28,484 nt of DNA. Origin: a virus. The notes under the pieces are model-generated. The model worked only from the letters and a program-made list of their open reading frames with translations. It was not told the DNA's origin and ran no database searches. The DNA lies in the IMG/VR virus record IMGVR_UViG_3300021364_000126, positions 1 through 28,484 of that record; one strand, written 5' to 3'. Both the position numbers and the translations under genes were made by a program. Below, in pieces: positions 1-7,148 of the stretch. The stretch's first letter is position 1. The number at the start of each line of letters is the position of its first letter.

Positions 1-10
1 AAAGCTCCTA
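1..10 (-). promoter_or_regulatory. Ribosome binding site for a gene beyond the left edge
   Basis: The minus strand ends in TAGGAGCTTT after the terminator. AGGAG at 5-9 is the same Shine-Dalgarno core that precedes the major capsid gene (1033-1037). It implies a start codon within a few bases outside the window. The tail-side gene open at the right edge (26172-28484) would be the natural candidate if the genome is circularly permuted. Confidence 0.5.
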
Positions 11-42
11 CAAAAGAAAAGGAAGGGGGTCTTGCGACCCCC
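8..42 (-). terminator. Rho-independent terminator after the major capsid gene
   Basis: Read on the minus strand, a 7-bp perfect stem GGGGGTC/GACCCCC (25-31 with 36-42) closes a GCAA tetraloop of the stable GNRA class. A pyrimidine tract, TTCCTTTTCTTTT, follows. It lies about 10 bp past the stop of the major capsid gene. The U-tract is interrupted by C, so termination may be partial and allow some read-through to the gene that starts beyond the left edge. Confidence 0.85.
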
Positions 43-51
43 CAGGAATCA

Positions 52-1026
52 TTACTCTGCGATTGCGAGTACGAAACCAGCTTCAGGACGATATACCTGA
101 ACACCGTACAGGCAGTCAGCCGTGTACAGAGTTGAGAGGTATTCCTGCTTGTACTGAGTCTGTGAACGAACAGCTTGCTGTTCTGCCATGACAATAGCGT
201 CAGTGTGGAACAGAAGAGCCGCACGAGTATCGATAGAAGACGCAGTGTTGTCAGCCGCCGCCTCGATAGTTCGGCAGTTAGCTGAAACGTAGATGTCTAC
301 ACCGTACAAGTTTCCGATAAGACCGGAGTTCACAGCTTGACCAGTTACGAAATCAGAAGACACGTAACGATCAATACCCATGATGGTGTTACGAACAGAA
401 GGAGGAATAACAAGCGAACGTCCGTCCATAGGTACGTTGTTGTCATCAAGCTTCTGGATCATGTCGCGGAAGAAAGCATCAGTGAACACGTCAGCCGCTA
501 CCATAGTGTCGTCGGTGTACTGAGTAGTAGTACCGCCGTCATTAAAGAAGCAACCAGTGTGCTGATAGTCAGTAGCCGCTGGGCTAAATACAACAGTGCC
601 ACCATCACCAAAACCAGTACCCGCCGCGTGAAGGTCATTATCAACCTGCACTGAAAGCGCGTAACCCGCATCTTCAGTGTAGAACTGACGGAGGCTAGAA
701 AGAGCCTGAACTTCTACGATGTCTTCGATAAGACGTGAGTACTCGAAGTGACGGTCGATATCAACTGTCAATTCGCTTTCGGTGTTTGCGATGATAGTAA
801 CCGCAGTGTCAGCCGCTTTAGCATTCGCATCGCCACGAGTGGGCTTTGGAATGTGAAGCTTGTCGCCTTTCTTACCTGTCATGGCAAGCTTTTTGACAAG
901 CGGAGCCATCTTCAGGTTCTTTTGATAAGCGGCGATAATTTCATCACTCCAGATCTCTGGAATAAACGTAGCCGCTTCTGTCTTCGCGGTATTACCAGCC
1001 GCGCCTGGATAAGTTGCAGTAGCCAT
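52..1026 (-). CDS. Major capsid protein
   Basis: 324 residues, the expected size for an HK97-fold coat protein of a podovirus. The N-terminal half has the typical run of a helical arm (FIPEIWSDEIIAAYQKN), a basic loop (TGKKGDKLHIPKP) and an acidic strand-rich domain. The C-terminal half contains the long spine-helix-like stretch and conserved-looking text such as LVIPPSVRNTI. It lies directly downstream of the scaffold gene and last before a strong terminator, which is the usual place for the most expressed head gene. A clean AGGAG lies 6 nt before the ATG. The call rests on sequence style plus position; no single catalytic motif exists for this family. Confidence 0.88.
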   Translation of the reverse strand: MATATYPGAAGNTAKTEAATFIPEIWSDEIIAAYQKNLKMAPLVKKLAMTGKKGDKLHIPKPTRGDANAKAADTAVTIIANTESELTVDIDRHFEYSRLIEDIVEVQALSSLRQFYTEDAGYALSVQVDNDLHAAGTGFGDGGTVVFSPAATDYQHTGCFFNDGGTTTQYTDDTMVAADVFTDAFFRDMIQKLDDNNVPMDGRSLVIPPSVRNTIMGIDRYVSSDFVTGQAVNSGLIGNLYGVDIYVSANCRTIEAAADNTASSIDTRAALLFHTDAIVMAEQQAVRSQTQYKQEYLSTLYTADCLYGVQVYRPEAGFVLAIAE

Positions 1027-1043
1027 GTCAATCTCCTATAGGA

Positions 1044-1859
1044 TTATTTGACTCGACCCTCTGCGTATGCCTGAAGGATTTCACCTGACAGGGCTTGGTA
1101 ACGCTCGGGGTCAGTTTTCATCAGTTTAATGATGTCGGCCCTGCGATACTGTTTTCTTGCGGTTGACTCTGCACTGCCTCGAGCTTTACCTGTATTAGCC
1201 GCCCGTAGTTGTTGCTTACGCACCTGTTTTTCAACATTAGCGGTTTGCTGAGCAACTACCTTTCTTTCTTTCCAGAGAGAAAAGAGTTCATCAGCCGCGT
1301 CAGCATTATACTGTTGGTCGGCCTCTACAAATAATTGAGTCCTAATCTTTGAAGCTGATATCCACTCTGCGAACTTAGGATCTTTAAGAATTGTTTGCAT
1401 ATCTGGGTGTTTGTTGCCCAAGGATGCTAACGCCGCTTGTTTCCTATAGTCCTCAGTGTATCTTTCAGCCTCCCTAATCTTAGGATGGTTCTCAATTGCC
1501 CTATTAACAGCCCCTTGAGGATCCGTAAAATAATCAATATCGCTTTCAGGCTCAACATTCTGTTGAGGTGCTGGCGATGGTGTTTGAGTCGTAATGTACT
1601 CATCCACTATCTTACGAAGCTCCCCGACCTCGTTAGAGTGCCGACTCATCACCTTTTCAACTTCTTGGTGCATCTGAACAACTTCTTTCAGAGATTTACC
1701 TCGGTATTGCTCTGGAATATCGTCTTCAGTGTCGGTCTCTACCGCGTCTTGAGTCTGCTCAACGGCTTCAGCCTGCTGAGTCTCTTCGGCTTCGTTTTCG
1801 ATGTTTTCCGCATTGCCCTCTTCTTCGAGGTGAGGATCAACCATCGTTGCTCTAGACAT
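1044..1859 (-). CDS. Capsid assembly scaffolding protein
   Basis: 271 residues, very acidic at the N-terminus (many Glu, Gln and Asp to about residue 50), then a helical coiled-coil-like segment (roughly 55-95, with EVVQMHQEVEKVM). A Pro/Gln linker follows, and the tail is basic and helical, rich in Lys and Arg (about 205-271). Acidic N-terminus, helical middle and basic C-terminus is the usual plan of podovirus scaffolds, whose basic C-terminal helix binds the coat protein. It sits between portal-side genes and the major capsid gene, with only 17 bp to the capsid start codon. No enzyme motif is visible. It could carry a protease site, but I see none. Confidence 0.8.
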   Translation of the reverse strand: MSRATMVDPHLEEEGNAENIENEAEETQQAEAVEQTQDAVETDTEDDIPEQYRGKSLKEVVQMHQEVEKVMSRHSNEVGELRKIVDEYITTQTPSPAPQQNVEPESDIDYFTDPQGAVNRAIENHPKIREAERYTEDYRKQAALASLGNKHPDMQTILKDPKFAEWISASKIRTQLFVEADQQYNADAADELFSLWKERKVVAQQTANVEKQVRKQQLRAANTGKARGSAESTARKQYRRADIIKLMKTDPERYQALSGEILQAYAEGRVK

Positions 1860-1861
1860 AA

Positions 1862-2092
1862 TTAAACTCCGTTTGGAGATTTACGTTTTCTGCCACCTTC
1901 TTCATGTTCCCGTACCCACTTCATGTGGCGACCTGGAAAGTCCCCACTATGACCGTCGAGTACGCACTTAGGCGCTGACAGCATTTTAGTAGCATTAGCA
2001 CCACAACCGCACCTACTGGTTGTAATGCCTTTGCTTACCATCTCTTCAAATACATGACCGTTTTCACAACGGAAGTCATATATCTTATACAT
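1862..2092 (-). CDS. Small zinc-ribbon protein, FmdB-like
   Basis: 76 residues. The start MYKIYDFRCENGHVFEEMV and the following CGCGA give a CxxxH...CxC pattern (C9, H13, C28, C30). It resembles the FmdB/DUF1178 type of zinc ribbon often found as a single small gene in phage head modules. The C-terminal third is basic (GGRKRKSP) and could touch nucleic acid. Its 5' end overlaps the preceding gene by 8 bp and its stop is 2 bp before the scaffold start, so it is translated within the head operon. The role in the phage is unknown. Confidence 0.7.
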   Translation of the reverse strand: MYKIYDFRCENGHVFEEMVSKGITTSRCGCGANATKMLSAPKCVLDGHSGDFPGRHMKWVREHEEGGRKRKSPNGV

Positions 2093-2339
2093 CTAACTCT
2101 TCTTGCCCTTCCGCTTCGGCTTGGTCTCGCGCCGCAGTAATTGTTGCTTCTAAGTTGATTACTGTAGCTAGAGCGGCAACCTGGCCTTTGCGATAGAACA
2201 ACTCCTCCTGATCTTTAACTGTTTGAAGGTCTGCTAACTGTCTTGCATTGTTAGCCAGTTCTTCTGTCAACTGCTTAAATCCAGCGTGGTTAAACAGTTC
2301 GTTGTAGTTAGTAAAGTACTCCTCAAGTTCAGGTGTCAT
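2085..2339 (-). CDS. Small helical protein of the head operon, unknown
   Basis: 84 residues, acidic and almost entirely helical in appearance, with Leu/Ala heptad-like spacing over about 15-75 (QLTEELANNARQLADLQ, then AALATVINLEATITAARDQ). It looks like a short coiled-coil dimer. Position between the small basic proteins and the Zn-ribbon gene suggests a head assembly or packaging accessory, but no family is recognised. The upstream sequence offers GAGAGATAGGA close to the ATG. It overlaps the next gene by 8 bp. Confidence 0.7.
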   Translation of the reverse strand: MTPELEEYFTNYNELFNHAGFKQLTEELANNARQLADLQTVKDQEELFYRKGQVAALATVINLEATITAARDQAEAEGQEELDV

Positions 2340-2394
2340 ATTCCTATCTCTCTTTTGTTGATTATGTGCCTTGTAGCACGGTTTTTAAAAAATG

Positions 2395-2685
2395 TCAGGC
2401 ATTTCTCGTAGTTTTTCTGCGCTTACCTGATGCCGTTACAGCATGAGCAATACGCTTTGGCCCTGTCTTACGCCTAGCTGATGACTCTTTTTCAGCCTTA
2501 GTCATTTTAGCTACTACTGCTTTTGGCCGACAAGAAGGATAAGGACGATCGCTATTTTTAGCAGACTTACGACCACAAGGCTTGCCTGTTTTGACGTCAA
2601 TCCACTCTTCTTTAAACCACTTAGTTAAGCCGCTAGAAGGTTTCTTTTTAGTAACCCGCCTACGACTTTGATTTGCTCTAGGCAT
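2395..2685 (-). CDS. Small basic protein, DUF5872-like
   Basis: 96 residues and strongly basic. The core GLTKWFKEEWIDVKTGKPCG followed by RPYPSCRPK is characteristic of DUF5872-type proteins, found in many phages and large viruses. The N-terminus (SRRRVTKKK) and C-terminus (GKRRKTTRN) are unstructured Lys/Arg-rich tails. Two cysteines (in KPCGR and PSCRP) could bind metal. The family has no established function; DNA condensation or packaging of a basic virion protein is a reasonable guess. Its start overlaps the stop of the 56-residue gene upstream by 8 bp, indicating translational coupling. Confidence 0.75.
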   Translation of the reverse strand: MPRANQSRRRVTKKKPSSGLTKWFKEEWIDVKTGKPCGRKSAKNSDRPYPSCRPKAVVAKMTKAEKESSARRKTGPKRIAHAVTASGKRRKTTRNA

Positions 2686-2848
2686 AAGTACCGCCTCTAC
2701 GTTGATACTCTTTAGTCAGCCAGCCAGAAGCATAAGCACTAGGCCAAACATCAAACTTGCGTTTAGCCTCTGCTTTAACGCGAGCATACAATGCTTTGTT
2801 TTTAGGCACTGGCTTTTTACTAGCTGACTTTTTCTTTCTAGTAGCCAT
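2678..2848 (-). CDS. 56-residue basic protein with a WPSAYASGW motif
   Basis: Reading the minus strand from the ATG at 2846-2848 gives a 56-residue protein ending at the TAG at 2678-2680. It has a Lys-rich head (MATRKKKSASKKP) followed by ALYARVKAEAKRKFDVWPSA and a Tyr/Arg-rich end (KEYQRRGGTY). The KRKFDVWPSAYASGWL block is a recurring signature in small phage and giant-virus proteins next to DUF5872-type genes, which supports its reality. A weak AAGGG precedes the ATG and it overlaps the next gene by 8 bp. Function unknown; charge and context suggest nucleic-acid binding. Confidence 0.75.
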   Translation of the reverse strand: MATRKKKSASKKPVPKNKALYARVKAEAKRKFDVWPSAYASGWLTKEYQRRGGTYA

Positions 2849-2850
2849 AA

Positions 2851-2910
2851 CTACTTACCCTTTGGCTTCTTTACTTTTCTTTTCTTTTTGTTGCCGTACA
2901 TACCAGGCAT
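2851..2910 (-). CDS. Nineteen-residue Lys-rich microprotein
   Basis: From ATG 2908-2910 to TAG 2851-2853 the minus strand encodes MPGMYGNKKKRKVKKPKGK. A strong Shine-Dalgarno, TGAGGAGAG, lies 4 to 7 nt upstream, and the frame fills the gap between two small basic genes with only 2 bp left before the next ATG. Ten of 19 residues are Lys or Arg. It is far below usual gene-calling limits; the ribosome site and the tight spacing are the evidence. It could instead be a leader peptide that couples translation of the next gene. Confidence 0.55.
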   Translation of the reverse strand: MPGMYGNKKKRKVKKPKGK

Positions 2911-2925
2911 AACACTCTCCTCAGT

Positions 2926-3108
2926 TTATTTACCAAACATCATTACAGTAAACGATTCCATCTTGCCAACATCTTCTGGCTTGTCTTTTGCATCGTACTT
3001 AGTAGGAATGCCTTGATCTTGCATTTCCTTAATACGACGCTTAGACGATTCGCACATAGAGTAATACTCAAGAGGTGTGTAACTAACCGTGTGATCTTTG
3101 TCTTTCAT
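2926..3108 (-). CDS. Small protein of unknown function in the basic-protein cluster
   Basis: 60 residues, mixed charge, mostly helical (MKDKDHTVSYTPLEYYSMCE then RRIKEMQDQGIPTKYD). The ATG overlaps the stop of the upstream gene by 4 bp (ATGA), typical of translational coupling in this operon, and the sequence before it supplies GGAGGCAAG as ribosome site. No recognised domain. Location among DUF5872-like genes suggests a minor head component, but nothing in the sequence proves it. Confidence 0.65.
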   Translation of the reverse strand: MKDKDHTVSYTPLEYYSMCESSKRRIKEMQDQGIPTKYDAKDKPEDVGKMESFTVMMFGK

Positions 3109-3257
3109 TTCTTGCCTCCATGTACTTTTTGAACTGCAAAGTCTGCTGACTTAGATGCACCCTTGTGTGGTTTGTAACCACCCGCAGGATCTTTCATCAA
3201 CTTATACTCTTTACCGGACTTCATCCAGTGATAACCGTCAGGCGCTTTAACTTTCAT
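3105..3257 (-). CDS. Small basic phage protein (50 residues), start revised
   Basis: The frame is open further upstream, but the ATG at 3255-3257 is preferred. It lies 4 nt after the stop of the upstream gene, follows GGTGA, and avoids a 65-bp overlap. The product begins MKVKAPDGYHWMKSGKEYKL and continues to a basic tail rich in Lys and Gly (ending KVHGGKK). The PDGYHWMKSGKEYKLM segment looks like a short beta hairpin common in small phage proteins. Function unknown; likely co-expressed with the other small basic proteins. Confidence 0.7.
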   Translation of the reverse strand: MKVKAPDGYHWMKSGKEYKLMKDPAGGYKPHKGASKSADFAVQKVHGGKK

Positions 3258-3261
3258 ATCG

Positions 3262-3546
3262 TCACCATTTGACCTTGTCAGCCCAATATGCGGCAGAACA
3301 CTTACCTTTTGCAATGTTCTTTGCATGACGGGCTTTAAATGATTTGCGTCTAGCCTTTTCTTTGGCGGTTTTAGGATTTTTACCAGCCCCGCTTACACCC
3401 TGTTGACCAAAACGAATTGTTCTAATAGAACCATCTTCACATTTTGCAACGACAACGTGCGATTTAGTGGGATGGTTGGGGGTTCTCTTCGGCTTGTTGT
3501 ACCCGCTTACGCCTACGCGTTCGAGGCGCGGATCCTTCTTGCTCAT
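3262..3546 (-). CDS. Conserved small basic phage protein ending KCSAAYWADKVKW
   Basis: 94 residues, very basic. A central strand pair (HVVVAKCEDGSIRTIRFGQQ) leads into GVSGAGKNPKTAKEKARRKS and the terminal block KGKCSAAYWADKVKW. The RRKSFKARHAKNI...AYWADKVKW text recurs in small proteins of many phages and viruses, near DUF5872-type genes; no function is established. It starts by ATGA overlap with the portal stop. Its first 83 bp are also covered by an alternative coiled-coil frame (3464-3655). Confidence 0.8.
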   Translation of the reverse strand: MSKKDPRLERVGVSGYNKPKRTPNHPTKSHVVVAKCEDGSIRTIRFGQQGVSGAGKNPKTAKEKARRKSFKARHAKNIAKGKCSAAYWADKVKW

Positions 3547-3655
3547 TGGTTAAAGCCTCCACCTTGGACTGGAGTTCTTGGACTTGGCGTCGGAGCGGCT
3601 CCACTTGGGCGTTGAGCCTGTTCAGTATCATTTGGAATTCTCTGTCGGTTAGCAT
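3464..3655 (-). CDS. Overprinted coiled-coil protein (63 residues)
   Basis: The frame runs from ATG 3653-3655 to 3464, lies entirely inside the 3' end of the portal gene (113 bp) and the 5' end of the next gene (83 bp), and uses the third reading frame. The product starts MLTDREFQMILNRLNAQVEP and continues as a Leu/Val heptad coiled coil (QVQELQSKVEALTNEQ) with a basic tail (RTRRRKRVQQ). AAGGA sits 7 nt before the ATG. Regular heptads and a good ribosome site argue for a real gene; the portal tail here is low-complexity Pro/Gly/Gln, as expected if this frame is constrained. It might be a chance ORF. Confidence 0.5.
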   Translation of the reverse strand: MLTDREFQMILNRLNAQVEPLRRQVQELQSKVEALTNEQEGSAPRTRRRKRVQQAEENPQPSH

Positions 3656-5555
3656 TCTCTTTTCCTTGGATTTGTTTCTCTTTAATTAAGCGATCAGCAA
3701 CCTGCATACGACGCTCAAACTCTTTGTCGTCTTGGTCGCCTTCACGCAAGTTTCGTGTAACAGCGTTAATTCTGTCAATCTCAAGCTCTTGCGGTACAAC
3801 TGCCGCTTCAGCCGCAAGCTTTTGCGCTCTGGCTGAAGACTCTTGTGCCTGTGCAGACAGGGCCGCAGTTTGTGATTGCTGGAACTGCAATTGTGCTTGT
3901 TGAGCCGCCATTTGCATTTGCTGTGCTTCAGGGTTGGGTTGCATAGCTTGAGCCATTGCCGCCAATAGTTCCTCACGATTAGACAGGTTCATGTTGTCTA
4001 CAACCGACTGGATTAAGGTTGTATAGAGTGGTGAGTCTTTGCCCATAGTCTGCAATAACTGTACCAACTGAGTAACTTCGTACTCCCTAGCAATAATCCC
4101 TAGCGTACTGCTCGCATTGAACTTGTAGTCCGCTACTGGGTAGTTTTCAGGATCAAACTGCATATACCGATGTGCGGCTTTCTTAACAAACGGAATCAGG
4201 AAAGATTGTTGGAAGTTAATAAGGGTGCGCTTATGACGCTTAATAAGAGCGCCAAGAGACATACTAATACCTGCCGCCGTTGACTCCCCATTAACTTGTC
4301 CAGCGATGCCAGCAGAATCAACTGCGCCGGTGGCTTGTTGAACCATCTGTTGTAACGCTCCGGCTTGCGCGAACGTAATCTGGCTAACCTGACCAAAGTT
4401 AAACGGTTGAAGTACTTCACGGGGATCTCCATTCGTAAGAATCATCTTGCCAGGACGGACTTCTGGCTTTGCACCTCGTGGCAATCGAGTTGCATCAAGC
4501 GCCATCATTGGGTGAATCGTTAAGCTCAGTGCATCAATACGCGCTCTAAGCTCTGTATCCAAAGCCTTTTGACTGTTATAGCCCTTTTCACAGACGCCTC
4601 TTCCCCAAAAACGTCCAGGCACTACATCCCACGGGAATGCTACGACAGGTCTATCGCCCATCATGTACGGATTGGCTTCCGCTTTTAAAAGTGTGCCACC
4701 GTTAGCAACAACAATAACGGCTTCTACGTACTTGCCTTCCTCTTCAACTTCCTCATCCATTGCTTCGTTAAGAAGCTCTCTAGGAACGAGGCCGTAGTAT
4801 TTAGTGAGTCGAACCTTGTCATCGTTGTAGATCGTAATGTCTTGATCGGGTTCGAGGTCAGTATCGGGAGCCGCAGATCCTACATAGGTATCACGGTATA
4901 CACCTTGCTCTTGAAGTAGCTCGACTTGATGCTTACTGACAAACTCATCAATGCAAACACCCATAGCCTCTTCAACGCTAGTGGCTACAGGGTCAATCAA
5001 GAAGTTCTGAGGTAGGACAGGGCGTAGCTTTACTTTGACGCGATCTTGGACGTTGACACCTACAGCTTGAAGATCCCCATCCATAATCGGTTGAGTGGCA
5101 GGTGCCATTTCTTTCATTTCTTCAATGACGATTTCACCAATGCCTGTACCGAATACGGCGGCATTGATAAGGCATTCCGCAACAGACTTGCGAATCATGC
5201 AATCTTCGAAGTCTTCGGTAAGTTTGTTTCTTAGGAAAAGAACGTCTTCCCTAGAGGTGTCGCCTAAATTATCGGAGACATCAAACCACTTTCCCCTACC
5301 GAATGTAGCTTCTTCCAGCTCTGCCACGTTGGATTCAACAGCTTGCTGTAAAGCAGGAGAAATAATACGGCTACGCTCACTCCGACGCTCGCTATCAGCA
5401 GGATCCCAAATCCCACGCCAAAGCCGATAGTATTCTTCAAAACGCGCTTCATAGTTAGATTCATAATAATCCCGCCAGTTTTCGCACTTTGTTATCACCC
5501 AATCCTCTACGGATTGTTCAGCCATCAAAGGATCCTGCTCGTATATCTCGTCCAT
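3543..5555 (-). CDS. Portal protein
   Basis: 670 residues, right for a podovirus portal (head-to-tail connector, twelve copies at one vertex). The N-terminus (YESNYEARFEEYYRLWRGIW and RSRIISPALQQAVESNVAE) and FGTGIGEIVIEE are typical portal text. A central segment RFWGRGVCEKGYNSQKALD matches the conserved portal core, followed by the clip and wing helices. Residues about 540-620 are Gln/Ala-rich coiled coil (MQMAAQQAQLQFQQSQ), like the barrel of P22-type portals. The C-terminal 40 residues are low complexity and overlap another frame. It lies one base downstream of the large terminase gene, as usual. Confidence 0.9.
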   Translation of the reverse strand: MDEIYEQDPLMAEQSVEDWVITKCENWRDYYESNYEARFEEYYRLWRGIWDPADSERRSERSRIISPALQQAVESNVAELEEATFGRGKWFDVSDNLGDTSREDVLFLRNKLTEDFEDCMIRKSVAECLINAAVFGTGIGEIVIEEMKEMAPATQPIMDGDLQAVGVNVQDRVKVKLRPVLPQNFLIDPVATSVEEAMGVCIDEFVSKHQVELLQEQGVYRDTYVGSAAPDTDLEPDQDITIYNDDKVRLTKYYGLVPRELLNEAMDEEVEEEGKYVEAVIVVANGGTLLKAEANPYMMGDRPVVAFPWDVVPGRFWGRGVCEKGYNSQKALDTELRARIDALSLTIHPMMALDATRLPRGAKPEVRPGKMILTNGDPREVLQPFNFGQVSQITFAQAGALQQMVQQATGAVDSAGIAGQVNGESTAAGISMSLGALIKRHKRTLINFQQSFLIPFVKKAAHRYMQFDPENYPVADYKFNASSTLGIIAREYEVTQLVQLLQTMGKDSPLYTTLIQSVVDNMNLSNREELLAAMAQAMQPNPEAQQMQMAAQQAQLQFQQSQTAALSAQAQESSARAQKLAAEAAVVPQELEIDRINAVTRNLREGDQDDKEFERRMQVADRLIKEKQIQGKENANRQRIPNDTEQAQRPSGAAPTPSPRTPVQGGGFNQ

Positions 5556-5556
5556 A

Positions 5557-6810
5557 TTAGTATCCCGCCACTATGTCTAAGATGTCGTGGTCGTCTATTT
5601 CGTATTCGTAGTCATAAGCTACTTGAGCCAATTGGTCAATGTACGCCAAAGCGTCCACCAAGTCGTCATGGGTCAAAGGATCAGGGAATTGGAAGAGTTG
5701 GTCAAGGAATCTTACGTTCCAATCACCCTTGTTTAATGTGACATAGCCGTTTTCAAAACGACCCTGTAGCGCCCACATGACCCGATCGGTCTTCTTTTTG
5801 TTACCGTGGGTAAGTTCTTGCACCCGAAAAAACGTGCCGTACTTTTTTTGTAGGTCAGTTAGTGGAGACATAACCGCTTGCTTGGCTATACCCCTTTCAA
5901 TACCGACTGATACAGGTTTGTAGTCTCTTACGGCTTGGAAGATTTTGATCGCGGTTTCGTCGAGCGTCCACCTGCCGTGGATGATGTTTTCGACGTACCA
6001 GCCTTCTTCCGAGACGTTGACGACGGCAATTGCCGTTTCGTCGAGCTTTTGGTTTTTGGTGCGCTTTTTGTTGACTTCTTCGAAACCGGCGAGGTCGATG
6101 GCGATGTAGTAGTCTCCGGTCGGATCTTTATCAGCTTCGACCCGAATCCAATCTTCTTTAAACATTTCTGACCCACGAGCTTCAAACGACGCCATAAATT
6201 CTTGACGAAACGCATAACTAGACATACTCCTCTTGGCGATATCAATTTCATTTTTGTCCAATAGTGGATTGTCATAAGAAGTAAAGTGCCAGGCACAGTA
6301 CGTCGGATCATCCCCTAACTCCGCATATTTGTACAGTTCGTAAAAATGGTTCCTGCCCATAGGCGTCCCAATAAACATGGCACAGCCCTTTTGGTCGGCC
6401 AAAGCAGGTCTTAGGATTTGCTCGAATACTTCGGGCTTCATATCCGCGTATTCGTCTAGAACAAGGAACTTTAGCGAGACACCTCGCATGGTTTCTGGTC
6501 GGTCGGCACCTTTGAGGCTGATGGTTGCTCCGTTGACCAGTTTGATTTGTAGATTATTGATGTGACTACCAGCGATAACAGGATGACCAAGCTCAAGAAG
6601 GGTTTGCCACATGATGTCTCTGGCCTGTCCTTGGGTTGGTGCGACATAAAATACATGACCCCTATCAGCTTGAAGTGCATTAACAATCAACATCCATGCC
6701 GCAAGACGGGACTTTCCCGTCCGTCTACCAGCGGCTACGATTTTAAAACGAGTATCGTCTGACCAAACCTGCTGTTGCCACGGCAGTAGTTCGATGTTTA
6801 AGTCAGTCAA
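5557..6810 (-). CDS. terL: Terminase large subunit (packaging ATPase and nuclease)
   Basis: 417 residues with the whole two-domain plan. The ATPase has Walker A AAGRRTGKSR (about 27-35), Walker B KFLVLDEYAD with D119/E120, and the coupling motif FIGTP (146-150). The RNase H-like nuclease has three acidic positions: D239 in YIAIDLAG, E305 in VGIERG, and D383/D386 in HDDLVDALAY. It cuts and pumps phage DNA through the portal. The start is a TTG (6808-6810) overlapping the upstream TGA; no ATG or GTG lies before Walker A and the frame is closed upstream, so TTG seems forced. It is short, but all motifs are intact. Confidence 0.95.
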   Translation of the reverse strand: MTDLNIELLPWQQQVWSDDTRFKIVAAGRRTGKSRLAAWMLIVNALQADRGHVFYVAPTQGQARDIMWQTLLELGHPVIAGSHINNLQIKLVNGATISLKGADRPETMRGVSLKFLVLDEYADMKPEVFEQILRPALADQKGCAMFIGTPMGRNHFYELYKYAELGDDPTYCAWHFTSYDNPLLDKNEIDIAKRSMSSYAFRQEFMASFEARGSEMFKEDWIRVEADKDPTGDYYIAIDLAGFEEVNKKRTKNQKLDETAIAVVNVSEEGWYVENIIHGRWTLDETAIKIFQAVRDYKPVSVGIERGIAKQAVMSPLTDLQKKYGTFFRVQELTHGNKKKTDRVMWALQGRFENGYVTLNKGDWNVRFLDQLFQFPDPLTHDDLVDALAYIDQLAQVAYDYEYEIDDHDILDIVAGY

Positions 6811-7148
6811 AAGTTCAACCTTGGTGTTGCAGTTACCAGCTCAAAAGAAATAATACTTACAAATGTAGATCCTGCTTCTGGCGTCAGACTTAAGGTGTCA
6901 CCTTCCTTTGCTACAAGAAATTCACCGTACTGACCGCCAAACTCCAGGAAATCTCCTGACCCTACGTTTTTTCCAGACAGAAAATCAATGTTGACACTAT
7001 TATGAACCCAACGAGCATCAAGGTTTTTACTACTACCTGTAGTATTTGAGATAAACAGGTAGGTAACAATGGCATCGTAGCCTGTTGGTACGTCTAATAT
7101 CGTGTTACTTGACCCTGCGGTTAGGGCATCACCGTGAGAAAACTTCAT
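6807..7148 (-). CDS. Small beta-rich protein between lysin and terminase, unknown
   Basis: 113 residues from the ATG at 7146-7148, which overlaps the lysin stop as ATGA; a GTG 12 bp upstream is possible but less likely. The product (MKFSHGDALTAGSSNTILDV, then IVTYLFISNTTGSSKNLDAR and GQYGEFLVAKEGDTLSLTPE) alternates short hydrophobic strands with Gly/Ser/Asn turns, like a jelly-roll or Ig-like sandwich. Such small sandwiches in phage structural operons are often head decoration, neck or tail-tip proteins. No family is recognised, so this is only structural impression. Its TGA overlaps the TTG start of the large terminase. Confidence 0.7.
   Translation of the reverse strand: MKFSHGDALTAGSSNTILDVPTGYDAIVTYLFISNTTGSSKNLDARWVHNSVNIDFLSGKNVGSGDFLEFGGQYGEFLVAKEGDTLSLTPEAGSTFVSIISFELVTATPRLNF

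Noticed and set aside
2366-2386. Plus-strand hairpin GTGC/GCAC followed by five T
   Set aside because: Stem of only 4 bp and no plus-strand gene upstream to terminate.
3403-3615. Plus-strand frame opposite the small basic genes
   Set aside because: Antisense shadow of two well-supported minus-strand genes.
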